From Streptomyces sp. NBC_00691 (lineage in GTDB: Bacteria > Actinomycetota > Actinomycetes > Streptomycetales > Streptomycetaceae), in assembly GCF_036226665.1 (NCBI RefSeq), contig NZ_CP109007.1, positions 1,962,501 to 2,026,500 of the forward strand: 64,000 nt of DNA. Reading direction: 5' to 3'. Numbering within the stretch: the stretch's first letter is position 1; each line of letters opens with the position of its first letter. Positions 16,786 to 25,762 of this stretch are shown here, piece by piece. Both the position numbers and the translations under genes were made by a program. Below the pieces are notes generated by a model. The model was given only the letters and a program-made list of their open reading frames with translations, had not been told where the DNA came from and ran no database searches.

Positions 16786-17137
16786 TCCAGGCCGACCGGA
16801 CCTCCTTCCAGCAGCGGCCGGTCAGCTCGCCGTAGTCGGCGGGGCCGACCTCCACGGGGGCGCTGTCGGAGTCGATGTCCCACCAGCGCTCGCACTCGAC
16901 GTGGAGCCGGACCCGGTCGGTGCCGGGGTACGGGTTCTGGCAGTGGGCGGTGACGGTCGAGCCCTGGACCACGGTGCGGCAGGAGGCGCCGAAGTTCTCC
17001 GGCTCCCCGGCCGGGGTGGCGGCCGGGAGCTCCTCGGCCGGGGCGGGCGCGGCCCGTACCTCGGCGGCGACGGCGATCCCGGTGAGCAGTACGGCGACGG
17101 AGACGAAGGCGCCGAACCCGTGACGTATCGCGCGCAT
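16730..17137 (-). CDS. Hypothetical secreted protein
   Basis: The 135-residue protein has a signal peptide (about residues 1-30, GFGAFVSVAVLLTGIAVAA) and a mature part with four cysteines (in ASCRTVV, TAHCQNPYP, HVECERWW and GRCWKEV), suggesting two disulfides in a small extracellular domain. ATG at 17137 is preceded by GGGGAGGAGG. The 3' end overlaps the GntR gene on the opposite strand. No family recognised. Confidence 0.7.
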   Translation of the reverse strand: MRAIRHGFGAFVSVAVLLTGIAVAAEVRAAPAPAEELPAATPAGEPENFGASCRTVVQGSTVTAHCQNPYPGTDRVRLHVECERWWDIDSDSAPVEVGPADYGELTGRCWKEVRSAWITHQPADQAPDPTPVRGS

Positions 17138-17238
17138 GCCCGTACCTCCTCCCCGTCAGCAGCAGAAGCATCACGCTCTGCCCCAGTCTGGAGGGGTTCG
17201 CTCTACTTTTCGAGTCGGGCAGGGGTTGCGGAACGGCG

Positions 17239-17280
17239 AGGGCCGTGTGTCCGCCCCCTCCGGGGCGGACACACGGCCCT
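17239..17280. terminator. Terminator after inhA
   Basis: A perfect 19-bp stem (17239-17257 with 17262-17280) with a four-base loop lies 20 bases beyond the inhA stop and reads leftward. Confidence 0.85.
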
Positions 17281-17300
17281 GTCGCTCCGACGAGCAGCGG

Positions 17301-18077
17301 TTACGCGCCGATGGCGTGCAGGCCGCCGTCCACGTGGACGATCTCGCCCGTGGTCTTCGGGAACCAGTCCGAGAGCAGCGCGACGACGCCGCGGCCGGCC
17401 GGCTCCGGGTCCGAGAGCTCCCACGACAGCGGGGAGCGGCTGTCCCAGACGGCCGCCAGCTCGCCGAAGCCGGGGATCGACTTCGCGGCCATCGAACCGA
17501 TCGGGCCCGCCGAGATCAGGTTGCAGCGGATGTTCTGCTTGCCCAGGTCACGCGCCATGTAGCGGCTGGTGGCCTCCAGAGCGGCCTTGGCCGGGCCCAT
17601 CCAGTCGTACTGCGGCCAGGCGAACTTCGCGTCGAAGGTGAGACCGACGACCGAGCCGCCCTCGCTCATCAGCGGCAGCAGCGCCATCGTCAGCGACTTC
17701 AGGGAGAAGGCGGAGACGTGCATGGCGGTGGCCACGGACTCGAACGGGGTGTTGAGGAAGTTGCCGCCGAGCGCGTCCTGCGGCGCGAAGCCGATGGAGT
17801 GGACGATGCCGTCGAGGCGGTCGCCCAGGTGCTCGCGGACCTGGCCCTCCAGGCGGGCGAGGTGCTCGTCGTTCGAGACGTCGAGCTCCAGGACCTTGAC
17901 CTTGTCGGGGTGGGGCAGCTTCTTGGCGATGCGCTCGGTCAGCGTCGGCCGCGGCCAGGCGGTGAGGATGATCTCCGCGCCCTGCTCCTGGGCCAGCTTC
18001 GCGGTGTGGAAGGCGATGGAGGACTCCATCAGCACACCGGTGATGAGGATGCGCTTGCCCTCGAGAATTCCGCTCAT
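17301..18077 (-). CDS. fabI: Enoyl-[acyl-carrier-protein] reductase (NADH), InhA/FabI type
   Basis: The 258-residue enzyme reduces trans-2-enoyl-ACP in the last step of each fatty-acid elongation cycle. It starts MSGILEGKRILITGVL, has the ENR catalytic pair in YDWMGPAKAAL (Tyr and Lys with six residues between, as in InhA) and DLGKQNIRCNLISAGPI. Similarity is closer to mycobacterial InhA than to E. coli FabI, as usual for Streptomyces. It follows fabG by five bases, so both are one operon. Confidence 0.95.
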   Translation of the reverse strand: MSGILEGKRILITGVLMESSIAFHTAKLAQEQGAEIILTAWPRPTLTERIAKKLPHPDKVKVLELDVSNDEHLARLEGQVREHLGDRLDGIVHSIGFAPQDALGGNFLNTPFESVATAMHVSAFSLKSLTMALLPLMSEGGSVVGLTFDAKFAWPQYDWMGPAKAALEATSRYMARDLGKQNIRCNLISAGPIGSMAAKSIPGFGELAAVWDSRSPLSWELSDPEPAGRGVVALLSDWFPKTTGEIVHVDGGLHAIGA

Positions 18078-18082
18078 GGTGA

Positions 18083-18802
18083 TCAGTGACCCATGCCCAA
18101 TCCGCCGTCAACCGGGATGACGGCTCCAGTGATGTACGAGGCGTCGTCGGAGGCGAGGAACTTGACCGCGGCGGCGATCTCCTCCGGCTGGGCGTAGCGG
18201 CCCAGCGGCACCTGGGACACGATGCCCGCGCGCTGCTCGTCGGTGAGCACCGCGGTCATGTCGGTGTCGACGAAACCAGGCGCGACGACGTTGAAGGTGA
18301 TGTTGCGGGAGCCCAGCTCGCGCGCGAGGGAACGGGCGAAGCCCACCAGGCCGGCCTTGGAGGCGGCGTAGTTGGCCTGGCCCGCGGAGCCCAGCAGGCC
18401 GACGACCGACGAGATCAGGACGACGCGGCCCTTCTTGGCTCGCAGCATCCCGCGGTTGGAACGCTTGACGACCCGGAAGGTGCCGGTGAGATTGGTGTCG
18501 ACGACGGAGGTGAAGTCCTCCTCGGACATGCGCATGAGGAGCTGGTCCTTCGTCACGCCGGCGTTGGCCACGAGGACCTCCACCGGACCGTGCTTCTCCT
18601 CGATCTCCTTGTACGCCTGCTCCACCTGCTCGCCGTCGGTGATGTCGCACCTGACGGCCAGGCAGCCGAGTTCGGTGAGAGCCGCCGGCGGCTCGCCGGA
18701 GCGGTACGTGATCGCGACCTTGTCGCCGGACTCGGCGAACGCGCGGGCGATGGCGAGGCCGATGCCCCGGTTTCCTCCGGTGACGAGAACCGAGCGGCTC
18801 AA
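18083..18802 (-). CDS. fabG: 3-oxoacyl-[acyl-carrier-protein] reductase FabG
   Basis: The 239-residue SDR reduces 3-oxoacyl-ACP with NADPH. It has the cofactor motif TGGNRGIG, NAGV, the catalytic Ser (LISSVVG) and YAASKAG, and ends with GAVIPVDGGLGMGH. The start is a TTG at 18802 giving a standard N-terminus (SRSVLVTGGNRGIG) with AAAGGG upstream; an in-frame ATG at 18862 would add 20 unrelated residues. It is directly followed by the InhA-type reductase, which completes the reductive half of the elongation cycle. Confidence 0.95.
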   Translation of the reverse strand: MSRSVLVTGGNRGIGLAIARAFAESGDKVAITYRSGEPPAALTELGCLAVRCDITDGEQVEQAYKEIEEKHGPVEVLVANAGVTKDQLLMRMSEEDFTSVVDTNLTGTFRVVKRSNRGMLRAKKGRVVLISSVVGLLGSAGQANYAASKAGLVGFARSLARELGSRNITFNVVAPGFVDTDMTAVLTDEQRAGIVSQVPLGRYAQPEEIAAAVKFLASDDASYITGAVIPVDGGLGMGH

Positions 18803-19033
18803 CGGATCACCCTTTCGATAGCGGTCTGGTAGCCGAAAACCTATCGGTATCGCCCCCGACATGAGGAATCGACCTCCGACAGTGGCGCCCGGGTGTCTAT
18901 GTCGGGTCCCTACAGCTCAGGTCGCCCGGCGTCGACAATGCGCCGACTCCGCGGGCCGTCCCGTGATTGACTTCCGGGGCAGATCAACGACAGCTCCACC
19001 ACAGCCTTCCGATCACCGAGAGCGAGGCCGCTC
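18803..19033. promoter_or_regulatory. Divergent promoter region between fabG and tldD
   Basis: The 231-base gap holds leader and promoter sequences for both divergent operons. I see no clear -10/-35 pair or operator repeat that I would defend. Confidence 0.35.
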
Positions 19034-20557
19034 GTGGTCCACCAGATCGACCCTTCGTTCGTCGCGCTGCCCCTGCGGGCGCTCGCCGACGCGGCGCTCG
19101 CCCGAGCGCGCGCGCTCGGTGCCGAGCACGCGGACTTCCGCCTGGAACGGGTGCGCAGCGCCTCGTGGCGGCTGCGCGACGCCAAACCGTCCGGCTCCTC
19201 GGACACCACGGACCTCGGATACGCGGTGCGGGTCGTGCACGGCGGGGCCTGGGGCTTCGCCTCCGGGGTCGACCTGACCATGGACGCGGCCGCGAAGGTC
19301 GCCTCGCAGGCGGTCGCCATGGCGAAGCTGTCCGCCAAGGTGATCGCGGCGGCCGGCTCCGACGAACGCGTGGAGCTCGCGGCGGAGCCGGTGCACGAGG
19401 AACGCACCTGGGTCTCCTCGTACGAGATCGACCCCTTCTCCATCCCCGGGGAGGAGAAGAGCGCGCTGCTCGCCGACTGGAGTTCCCGGCTGCTGCGGGC
19501 GGAGGGCGTGGCGCATGTGGACGCCTCGCTGCTCACCGTCCACGAGAACAAGTTCTACGCGGACACGGCCGGCACCGTGACCACCCAGCAGCGCGTCCGG
19601 CTGCACCCGCAGCTCACGGCGGTCGCCGTCGACGAGACGACCGGTGAGTTCGACTCGATGCGGACGATCGCGCCGCCGGTCGGGCGGGGCTGGGAGTACC
19701 TGACGGGCACCGGCTGGGACTGGGACAAGGAGCTGGACGAGATTCCGGCGCTGCTCGCCGAGAAGATGCGGGCGCCGAGCGTCGAGGCGGGCCGGTACGA
19801 CCTGGTCGTCGACCCGTCGAACCTCTGGCTGACCATCCACGAGTCGATCGGGCACGCCACCGAGCTGGACCGGGCGCTCGGCTACGAGGCGGCGTACGCG
19901 GGAACCTCCTTCGCGACCTTCGACCAGCTGGGCAAGCTGGCGTACGGCTCCTCGATCATGAACGTGACGGGTGACCGGACCGCCGAGCACGGTCTCGCGA
20001 CCGTCGGGTTCGACGACGAGGGCGTCGAGGCGCAGAGCTGGGACCTGGTGAAGGACGGCACGCTCGTCGGCTATCAGCTGGACCGGCGGATCGCGAAGCT
20101 CACCGGCCTCGGCCGGTCGAACGGCTGCGCCTTCGCCGACTCCCCCGCGCACGTGCCGGTGCAGCGCATGGCGAACGTCTCGCTCCAGCCGGACCCGGGC
20201 GGTCTGTCGACCGAGGACCTGATCGGGGGCGTGGAGCGCGGCATCTACGTGGTCGGCGACCGGTCCTGGTCGATCGACATGCAGCGCTACAACTTCCAGT
20301 TCACCGGGCAGCGCTTCTTCCGCATCGAGAACGGGCGGCTGGCCGGCCAGCTGCGGGACGTGGCCTACCAGGCGACGACCACCGACTTCTGGGGCTCGAT
20401 GGAGCAGGTCGGCGGCCCGCAGACGTACGTCCTCGGCGGCGCCTTCAACTGCGGCAAGGCCCAGCCGGGCCAGGTCGCCGCGGTCTCCCACGGCTGCCCC
20501 TCCGCCCTCTTCCGGGGCGTCAACATCCTTAATACGACGCAGGAGGCCGGGCGATGA
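19034..20557 (+). CDS. tldD: TldD-type metalloprotease subunit
   Basis: The 507-residue protein is the catalytic member of the TldD/TldE pair. The zinc motif HESIGH (HExxxH, from about residue 269) is intact, and the C-terminal region has TFCG-like GGAFNCGKAQPGQ with a cysteine ligand. In E. coli the pair trims peptides (microcin B17 leader, CcdA). Start is GTG at 19034 with GAGCGAGG upstream. Its stop overlaps the next start by four bases (ATGA), so the two are translationally coupled. No peptide precursor gene is visible nearby. Confidence 0.93.
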   Translation: MVHQIDPSFVALPLRALADAALARARALGAEHADFRLERVRSASWRLRDAKPSGSSDTTDLGYAVRVVHGGAWGFASGVDLTMDAAAKVASQAVAMAKLSAKVIAAAGSDERVELAAEPVHEERTWVSSYEIDPFSIPGEEKSALLADWSSRLLRAEGVAHVDASLLTVHENKFYADTAGTVTTQQRVRLHPQLTAVAVDETTGEFDSMRTIAPPVGRGWEYLTGTGWDWDKELDEIPALLAEKMRAPSVEAGRYDLVVDPSNLWLTIHESIGHATELDRALGYEAAYAGTSFATFDQLGKLAYGSSIMNVTGDRTAEHGLATVGFDDEGVEAQSWDLVKDGTLVGYQLDRRIAKLTGLGRSNGCAFADSPAHVPVQRMANVSLQPDPGGLSTEDLIGGVERGIYVVGDRSWSIDMQRYNFQFTGQRFFRIENGRLAGQLRDVAYQATTTDFWGSMEQVGGPQTYVLGGAFNCGKAQPGQVAAVSHGCPSALFRGVNILNTTQEAGR

Positions 20558-21945
20558 GCCGCGTCAGCAAGCCGTACGAGATCGTCGAGCGGGCTCTCGA
20601 GCTGTCCCGTGCCGACGGATGTGTCGTCATCGCCGACGAGGAGTCCTCGGCCAATCTGCGCTGGGCGGGCAACGCGCTCACCACCAACGGCGTGACCCGC
20701 GGCCGTACGCTCACCGTGATCGCGACCGTCGACGGCGCACAGGGCACCGCGTCCGGTGTCGTGTCCCGGTCCGCCGTGACCGTCGACGACCTGGAGCCCC
20801 TGGTGCGGGCCGCCGAGGCCGCCGCGCGGGCCGCCGGGCCCGCCGAGGACGCCCAGCCGCCGGTGACGGACGTGTCCTCGTCGCCCGACTTCACGGACGC
20901 GCCCGCGGAGACCACCTCCGCCGTGTTCGCCGACTTCGCGCCGGCGCTCGGTGAGGCCTTCGCGCGCGCCCGGGCCGGTGGCCGTGAGCTCTACGGCTTC
21001 GCCAACCACGAGCTGACCTCCACCTACCTGGGGACGTCCACGGGCCTGCGGCTCCGTCACGACCAGCCCAACGGCACCCTGGAGCTGAACGCCAAGTCGC
21101 CCGACCGCTCGCGCTCCGCCTGGGCCGGACGCTCGACGCGGGACTTCAAGGACGTCGACCCGGCCGCGCTCGACGCCGAGCTGGCGACCCGCCTCGGCTG
21201 GGCGGAGCGCCGGATCGAGCTGCCCGCCGGCCGGTACGAGACGCTGCTGCCGCCGACGGCCGTGGCCGACCTGCTGATCTACCAGCTGTGGTCCTCCACG
21301 GCCCGGGACGCGGTCGAGGGCCGCACGGTCTTCTCGAAGCCCGGCGGCGGCACCCGGCTCGGCGAGACCCTCTCGCCGCTGCCGCTGACGCTCCGCAGCG
21401 ACCCGAACGAACCGGGCCTGGAGTCCGCGCCGTTCGTCATCGCCCACTCGTCGGGCGACGACTCCTCGGTCTTCGACAACGGTCTGCCGATCGCGCCGAC
21501 GGACTGGGTGCGCGACGGGAAGCTGGAGCGCCTGATCACCACCCGGCACACGGCGGAACTCACTGGCCTGCCGGTGGCTCCCGGAGCGGGGAACCTGATC
21601 CTGGACGGCGGCGGCGAGCGCTCCCTGGAGGAGATGGTGGCCTCGACGGAGCGCGGTCTGCTCCTCACCTGCCTCTGGTACATCCGCGAGGTCGACCCGG
21701 CGACGCTGCTGCTCACCGGGCTGACCCGGGACGGCGTCTACCTCGTCGAGAACGGCGAGGTGGTCGGCGAGGTGAACAACTTCCGGTTCAACGAGTCGCC
21801 GGTGGACCTGCTGTCGCGGGCCTCCGAGGCGGGGCGGACGGAGAAGACGCTGCCGCGCGAGTGGAGCGACTGGTTCACCCGGGCCGCGATGCCCGCCCTG
21901 CGGATCCCCGACTTCAACATGAGCTCGGTCAGCAAGGGGGTCTGA
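20554..21945 (+). CDS. TldE/PmbA-family protein, partner of TldD
   Basis: The 463-residue protein belongs to the same PmbA/TldD superfamily but lacks the HExxxH motif, as TldE/PmbA does. Recognisable blocks are [16 protein letters not shown] near the N-terminus and the C-terminal region with [19 protein letters not shown] and [14 protein letters not shown]. It is translationally coupled to tldD through ATGA and should form a heterodimer in which this subunit is structural. Confidence 0.92.
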   Translation: MSRVSKPYEIVERALELSRADGCVVIADEESSANLRWAGNALTTNGVTRGRTLTVIATVDGAQGTASGVVSRSAVTVDDLEPLVRAAEAAARAAGPAEDAQPPVTDVSSSPDFTDAPAETTSAVFADFAPALGEAFARARAGGRELYGFANHELTSTYLGTSTGLRLRHDQPNGTLELNAKSPDRSRSAWAGRSTRDFKDVDPAALDAELATRLGWAERRIELPAGRYETLLPPTAVADLLIYQLWSSTARDAVEGRTVFSKPGGGTRLGETLSPLPLTLRSDPNEPGLESAPFVIAHSSGDDSSVFDNGLPIAPTDWVRDGKLERLITTRHTAELTGLPVAPGAGNLILDGGGERSLEEMVASTERGLLLTCLWYIREVDPATLLLTGLTRDGVYLVENGEVVGEVNNFRFNESPVDLLSRASEAGRTEKTLPREWSDWFTRAAMPALRIPDFNMSSVSKGV

Positions 21946-21998
21946 CCCACCTAGACTGGCCTCGGCATCACCGCAATCAATCAAGGAGACGGACGACC

Positions 21999-23267
21999 GT
22001 GACGGACATCGTCGACGAGCTGAAGTGGCGTGGGCTCTTCGCCCAGTCCACTGATGAGGACGCACTGCGCAAGGCTCTCGCGGACGGTCCGGTCACCTTC
22101 TATTGCGGTTTCGACCCGACCGCGGCCAGTCTCCACGTCGGCCACCTGGTCCAGGTCCTCACCGTCCGCCGGCTCCAGCGGGCCGGGCACCGGCCGCTGG
22201 CGCTGGTCGGCGGGGCCACCGGGCAGATCGGTGACCCGCGGCCGACGGCCGAGCGCACCCTGAACGACCCCGAGACGGTCGCGAACTGGGTGAACCGGCT
22301 GCGGACGCAGATCGAGCCGTTCCTCTCCTTCGAGGGGGAGAACGCCGCGGTCATGGTGAACAACCTGGACTGGACCGCCGGCATGTCGGCGATCGAGTTC
22401 CTGCGGGACATCGGCAAGCACTTCCGGGTCAACAAGATGCTGACCAAGGACTCCGTCGCCCGGCGCCTGGAGTCCGAGCAGGGCATCAGCTACACCGAGT
22501 TCAGCTACCAGCTGCTGCAGGCCATGGACTTCCTGGAGCTGTACCGCCGCTACGGCTGCACGCTCCAGCAGGGCGGTTCGGACCAGTGGGGCAACCTGGT
22601 GGCCGGCCTCGACCTGATCCACCGCCTGGAGCCGGGGGTCGAGGCGCACGCGCTCGCGACCCCGCTGATGGTCAAGGCGGACGGCACCAAGTTCGGCAAG
22701 ACCGAGAGCGGCGCCGTCTGGCTGGACCCGGAGATGACCACGCCGTACGCGTTCTACCAGTTCTGGCTGAACGTGGACGACCGGGACATCTCGACGTACA
22801 TGCGGATCCTGTCCTTCCGGTCCCGCGAGGAGCTGGAGGAGCTGGAGCGGCAGACCGCCGAGCGTCCGCAGGCCCGCGCCGCGCAGCGCGCGCTGGCCGA
22901 GGAGCTGACCGCTCTGGTGCACGGCGCGGACCAGTGCGCGGCCGTCATCAACGCCTCCAAGGCGCTGTTCGGCCAGGGCGACCTGGCCGAGCTGGACGAG
23001 GCGACGCTGGCCGCCGCGCTGTCCGAGCTGCCGCACGCGCGGGTGACCGAGCTGGGTCAGGTCGTCGACCTGTTCACCGAGGTCGGTCTCGCCCCGAGCA
23101 AGTCGGGAGCACGCCGCACGGTGAAGGAGGGCGGGGCGTACGTGAACAACGTGAAGGTCACCGCCGAGGACGCCGAGGCGTCCGCGGACGAGCTGCTGCA
23201 CGGCCGCTGGCTGGTGCTGCGGCGCGGCAAGAAGAACCTGGCGGCGATCGAGTTCACCGGCGCGTGA
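21999..23267 (+). CDS. tyrS: Tyrosyl-tRNA synthetase
   Basis: The 422-residue class I synthetase charges tRNA-Tyr. The HIGH motif is HVGH (in [11 protein letters not shown], about residues 45-48) and the KMSKS motif is KFGKT (about 230-234). Tyrosine-binding sequences [11 protein letters not shown] and QGGSDQWGN are present, and an S4 RNA-binding domain occupies about 350-422 ([14 protein letters not shown]). The GTG start at 21999 is fixed by AAGGAG at 21983-21988. It stands alone, followed by a hairpin. Confidence 0.97.
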   Translation: MTDIVDELKWRGLFAQSTDEDALRKALADGPVTFYCGFDPTAASLHVGHLVQVLTVRRLQRAGHRPLALVGGATGQIGDPRPTAERTLNDPETVANWVNRLRTQIEPFLSFEGENAAVMVNNLDWTAGMSAIEFLRDIGKHFRVNKMLTKDSVARRLESEQGISYTEFSYQLLQAMDFLELYRRYGCTLQQGGSDQWGNLVAGLDLIHRLEPGVEAHALATPLMVKADGTKFGKTESGAVWLDPEMTTPYAFYQFWLNVDDRDISTYMRILSFRSREELEELERQTAERPQARAAQRALAEELTALVHGADQCAAVINASKALFGQGDLAELDEATLAAALSELPHARVTELGQVVDLFTEVGLAPSKSGARRTVKEGGAYVNNVKVTAEDAEASADELLHGRWLVLRRGKKNLAAIEFTGA

Positions 23268-23293
23268 TCCCGTAGCGCCCTCGGTACATGGCG

Positions 23294-23334
23294 GGAGGCC
23301 CGGTACGGCACGAGATGTGCCGTTCCGGGCCTCC
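23294..23334. terminator. Bidirectional terminator after tyrS
   Basis: An 18-bp stem with one mismatch (23294-23311 with 23317-23334) and a five-base loop lies between tyrS and the convergent GlsB-type gene. Confidence 0.78.
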
Positions 23335-23348
23335 TTGTTCCCGTGGCG

Positions 23349-23624
23349 CTAGGCCCGCTGCTTGTTGCCCCTGATCGAGGCCCACAGCATGTCGCCCACC
23401 CCCACGACGAGGACGGCGCCGATCAGCTGGAGCAGGTGGCGGGTCCAGTCGATCCCCTTGGTGTCGTTGACTCCCATCCAGGTCGCGACGGCGTTGCCGA
23501 GCACGCTGCCGAGAATGCCGAAAACGGTCGTCAGCCAGAGCGGGATCTGCTGCTTCCCGGGCAGGATCGCCTTCGCGATCAGACCCAGGACGAATCCCAC
23601 GATGATCGCCCACAACCAACTCAT
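23349..23624 (-). CDS. GlsB/YeaQ/YmgE family small membrane protein
   Basis: The 91-residue protein has three membrane helices with SWLWAIIVGFVLGLIAKAIL and GILGSVLGN, the transglycosylase-associated-protein signature. Family members are stress-induced small membrane proteins of unclear action. ATG at 23624 is chosen because AAGGAGG precedes it by seven bases; the longer in-frame reading up to 23831 is unsupported. Confidence 0.9.
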   Translation of the reverse strand: MSWLWAIIVGFVLGLIAKAILPGKQQIPLWLTTVFGILGSVLGNAVATWMGVNDTKGIDWTRHLLQLIGAVLVVGVGDMLWASIRGNKQRA

Positions 23625-23793
23625 CGTCGCCTCCTTGTACGCAACTGCGCCCAGTCTCGGCCCACCGGCCACACGGCGCATGTCGGACAGAGCCATACGT
23701 GCCCCGGCCTCGTCGGGGCGCAGGGGCGGGCGTACGGTGGAGAGAGGTCCGGGCCGGGGAGGGTCCGGCGCGACCGGTGGATGGTGGACGGCG

Positions 23794-24138
23794 ATGCCGA
23801 AGCGTGGTGAGAGCGAGGTCTTCCGGATCACGGGGGCCCGGCAGGGGCTCGCGGACGACGTCCGGGGGCGCCAGCGGCGCTACGTCATCTCGATGACGGT
23901 CAGGACCCTGTCGGTGATCGCGGCCGCGGTGCTGTGGAACGTCGAGCGGCACGTGGCGATCGTGGCGCTCGCCCTGGGCATCCTGCTCCCCTATATCGCG
24001 GTGGTCATCGCGAACGCGGGACGCGAGACGGCTCCGTCCCTTCCCTCCACCTTCGTACCGGCTCCGGTGCGGCCCGCGATCGGTGCCGCGGAGGCCTCCG
24101 CGGACGGGGACACGGAGCGACCGTACGGCCGGAATTGA
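23794..24138 (+). CDS. DUF3099-type membrane protein
   Basis: The 114-residue protein has a soluble start (MPKRGESEVFRITGARQGL), two hydrophobic helices (about residues 34-75, TVRTLSVIAAAVLW and VAIVALALGILLPYIAVVIANAG) and a Pro/Ala-rich tail. This matches the actinobacterial DUF3099 family, of unknown function. ATG at 23794 is the most likely start but its ribosome site is weak. Divergent from the GlsB-type gene. Confidence 0.75.
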   Translation: MPKRGESEVFRITGARQGLADDVRGRQRRYVISMTVRTLSVIAAAVLWNVERHVAIVALALGILLPYIAVVIANAGRETAPSLPSTFVPAPVRPAIGAAEASADGDTERPYGRN

Positions 24139-24320
24139 TCACGGACAGTGGCCGGAAAGCTCAAGAAAAGCTCAGATCAATCATGAAGTTCCAGTGCACC
24201 ACACCCCATGTGCCGTGACATACTGCCTACGCGCTCCGCATCCCCCGTCGGAGCGACGGACCGATGCCGGGCAGCTCCCCCCGTGGCTGCTCGGCATCGC
24301 CCTTGCTGGACAATGATCAG

Positions 24321-24536
24321 GTGAGCGAAGAGAAGCCGATCTGTTCCGCCAAGGGCTGCCGCGCCGACGCCGTCTGGGTGCTCGCGTGGAACAACCCCAA
24401 GCTGCACACGCCCGAGCGCCGCAAGACCTGGCTCGCGTGCGAGGAGCACCGGGAGCACTTGTCCCAGTTCCTGGGCGTACGGGGGTTCCTCAAGGACGTC
24501 GTGCCGCTGGCCGACTGGGAGTCCGCCGGGGACTGA
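24321..24536 (+). CDS. Small conserved cysteine-containing protein
   Basis: The 71-residue protein begins at a GTG (SEEKPICSAKGCRADAVWVL) and has three cysteines and several histidines (ICSAKGC, then LACEEHREHLSQFL), which could bind a metal. It is soluble. An in-frame upstream ATG at 24264 would add 19 unrelated residues. The ribosome site is poor. It is convergent with moaA. Conserved in actinobacteria as I recall; function unknown. Confidence 0.68.
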   Translation: MSEEKPICSAKGCRADAVWVLAWNNPKLHTPERRKTWLACEEHREHLSQFLGVRGFLKDVVPLADWESAGD

Positions 24537-24606
24537 GGCCTGCCCGCCCGGCGGTCTCCCCTTGCCGCGAAGGGCCGCGTCCCAGGGAGGTCCGAGGCCC
24601 TTCCGC

Positions 24607-25596
24607 TCAGCCGCCGATCGCCGACATCGGGCGGTCGGGCTGCAGGAACTCCGGGTCGTCGAGGCCGGAGCCGGCCTTCTTGCCCCACATCGCCTTCCGC
24701 CAGAGCTCCGCGACCTCCGCGTCGGAGGCGTCCGAGCGGAGCGTGGCCCGCAGATCGGTCTCCTCGGTGGCGAACAGACAGGTCCGCACCTGGCCGTCGG
24801 CGGTGAGCCGGGTGCGGTCGCAGGCCCGGCAGAACGGGCGGGTGACGGAGGCGATGACGCCGACCGTGTGCGGTCCGCCGTCGACGACCCAGCGCTCGGC
24901 GGGGGCCGAGCCCCGCTCGTCGGCGCCTTCCGGCGTCAGGGTGAAGCGGGTGCGCAGGGACCCCAGGATGTCCCCGGCGGTGATCATGCCGTCGCGCTTC
25001 CAGCCGTGCTGGGCGTCCAGCGGCATCTGCTCGATGAAGCGGAGCTCGTAACCCTCCGCGACCGCCCAGGCGAGCAGGTCCGGGGCCTCGTCGGCGTTGA
25101 GTCCGGGCATCAGGACGGCGTTGACCTTGACCGGGGTGAGGCCGGCGTCGCGGGCGGCGGCCATGCCGTCGAGGACGTCCTGGTGCCGGTCGCGCCGGGT
25201 GAGGGTCTTGAAGACCTCGGGGCGCAGGGTGTCCAGGGAGACGTTGACGCGGTCGAGACCGGCGGCCTTCAGAGCGGCGGCCGTGCGCTTCAGCCCGATG
25301 CCGTTGGTGGTGAGGGACATCCGGGGGCGCGGCTCCAGGGCCGCGCAGCGCTCGACGATGCCGACGAGACCGGGGCGGAGCAGGGGTTCGCCGCCGGTGA
25401 AGCGCACCTCGGTGACGCCGAGGTCGGTGACGGCGATGCGGATCAGCCGGACGATCTCGTCGTCGGTGAGCAGATCCGGCTTCGCGAGCCACTGGAGACC
25501 CTCTTCCGGCATGCAGTACGTGCAGCGGAGATTGCAGCGGTCGGTGAGCGATACGCGCAGGTCGGTGGCCACCCGGCCATAGGTGTCGATGAGCAC
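24607..25596 (-). CDS. moaA: GTP 3',8-cyclase MoaA
   Basis: The 329-residue radical SAM enzyme makes the first intermediate of molybdenum cofactor synthesis from GTP. The N-terminal cluster motif is CNLRCTYC; the C-terminal [4Fe-4S] ligands are in FCRACDRTRLTADG and VRTCLF, and the chain ends in the essential double glycine (SAIGG). Start is GTG at 25596 with GGGAGGGGG upstream. No other moa genes are adjacent. The complete set of MoaA motifs excludes a peptide-modifying radical SAM enzyme. Confidence 0.96.
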   Translation of the reverse strand: MLIDTYGRVATDLRVSLTDRCNLRCTYCMPEEGLQWLAKPDLLTDDEIVRLIRIAVTDLGVTEVRFTGGEPLLRPGLVGIVERCAALEPRPRMSLTTNGIGLKRTAAALKAAGLDRVNVSLDTLRPEVFKTLTRRDRHQDVLDGMAAARDAGLTPVKVNAVLMPGLNADEAPDLLAWAVAEGYELRFIEQMPLDAQHGWKRDGMITAGDILGSLRTRFTLTPEGADERGSAPAERWVVDGGPHTVGVIASVTRPFCRACDRTRLTADGQVRTCLFATEETDLRATLRSDASDAEVAELWRKAMWGKKAGSGLDDPEFLQPDRPMSAIGG

Positions 25597-25689
25597 TGTG
25601 GGCCCCCTCCCCGTCGTTGTGGTTGCTTGTGGTTCGAGCCTACGTGAGCCGACGGCCCACGAGCAGGGCAGATTGTCACGAGGACCGAC

Positions 25690-25723
25690 GCGGCCGCGTC
25701 GTAGAACTCTACGACGCGGCCGC
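25690..25723. terminator. Terminator after symporter operon
   Basis: A 15-bp perfect stem (25690-25704 with 25709-25723) with a four-base loop lies about 40 bases beyond the symporter stop, reading leftward. Confidence 0.8.
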
Positions 25724-25762
25724 CCGGAGGTCGCGGACCGTATACGGCCGACTCCGCTCCGG

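Noticed and set aside
19034..21945. Modified-peptide maturation locus from the TldD/TldE pair
   Set aside because: No precursor peptide, cyclodehydratase or exporter gene is nearby; the pair is a common housekeeping set.
24321..25596. Radical-SAM peptide (RiPP) cluster: small protein plus MoaA-like enzyme
   Set aside because: The enzyme has all MoaA motifs including the C-terminal cluster and GG end, and the small protein is convergent and not peptide-like.
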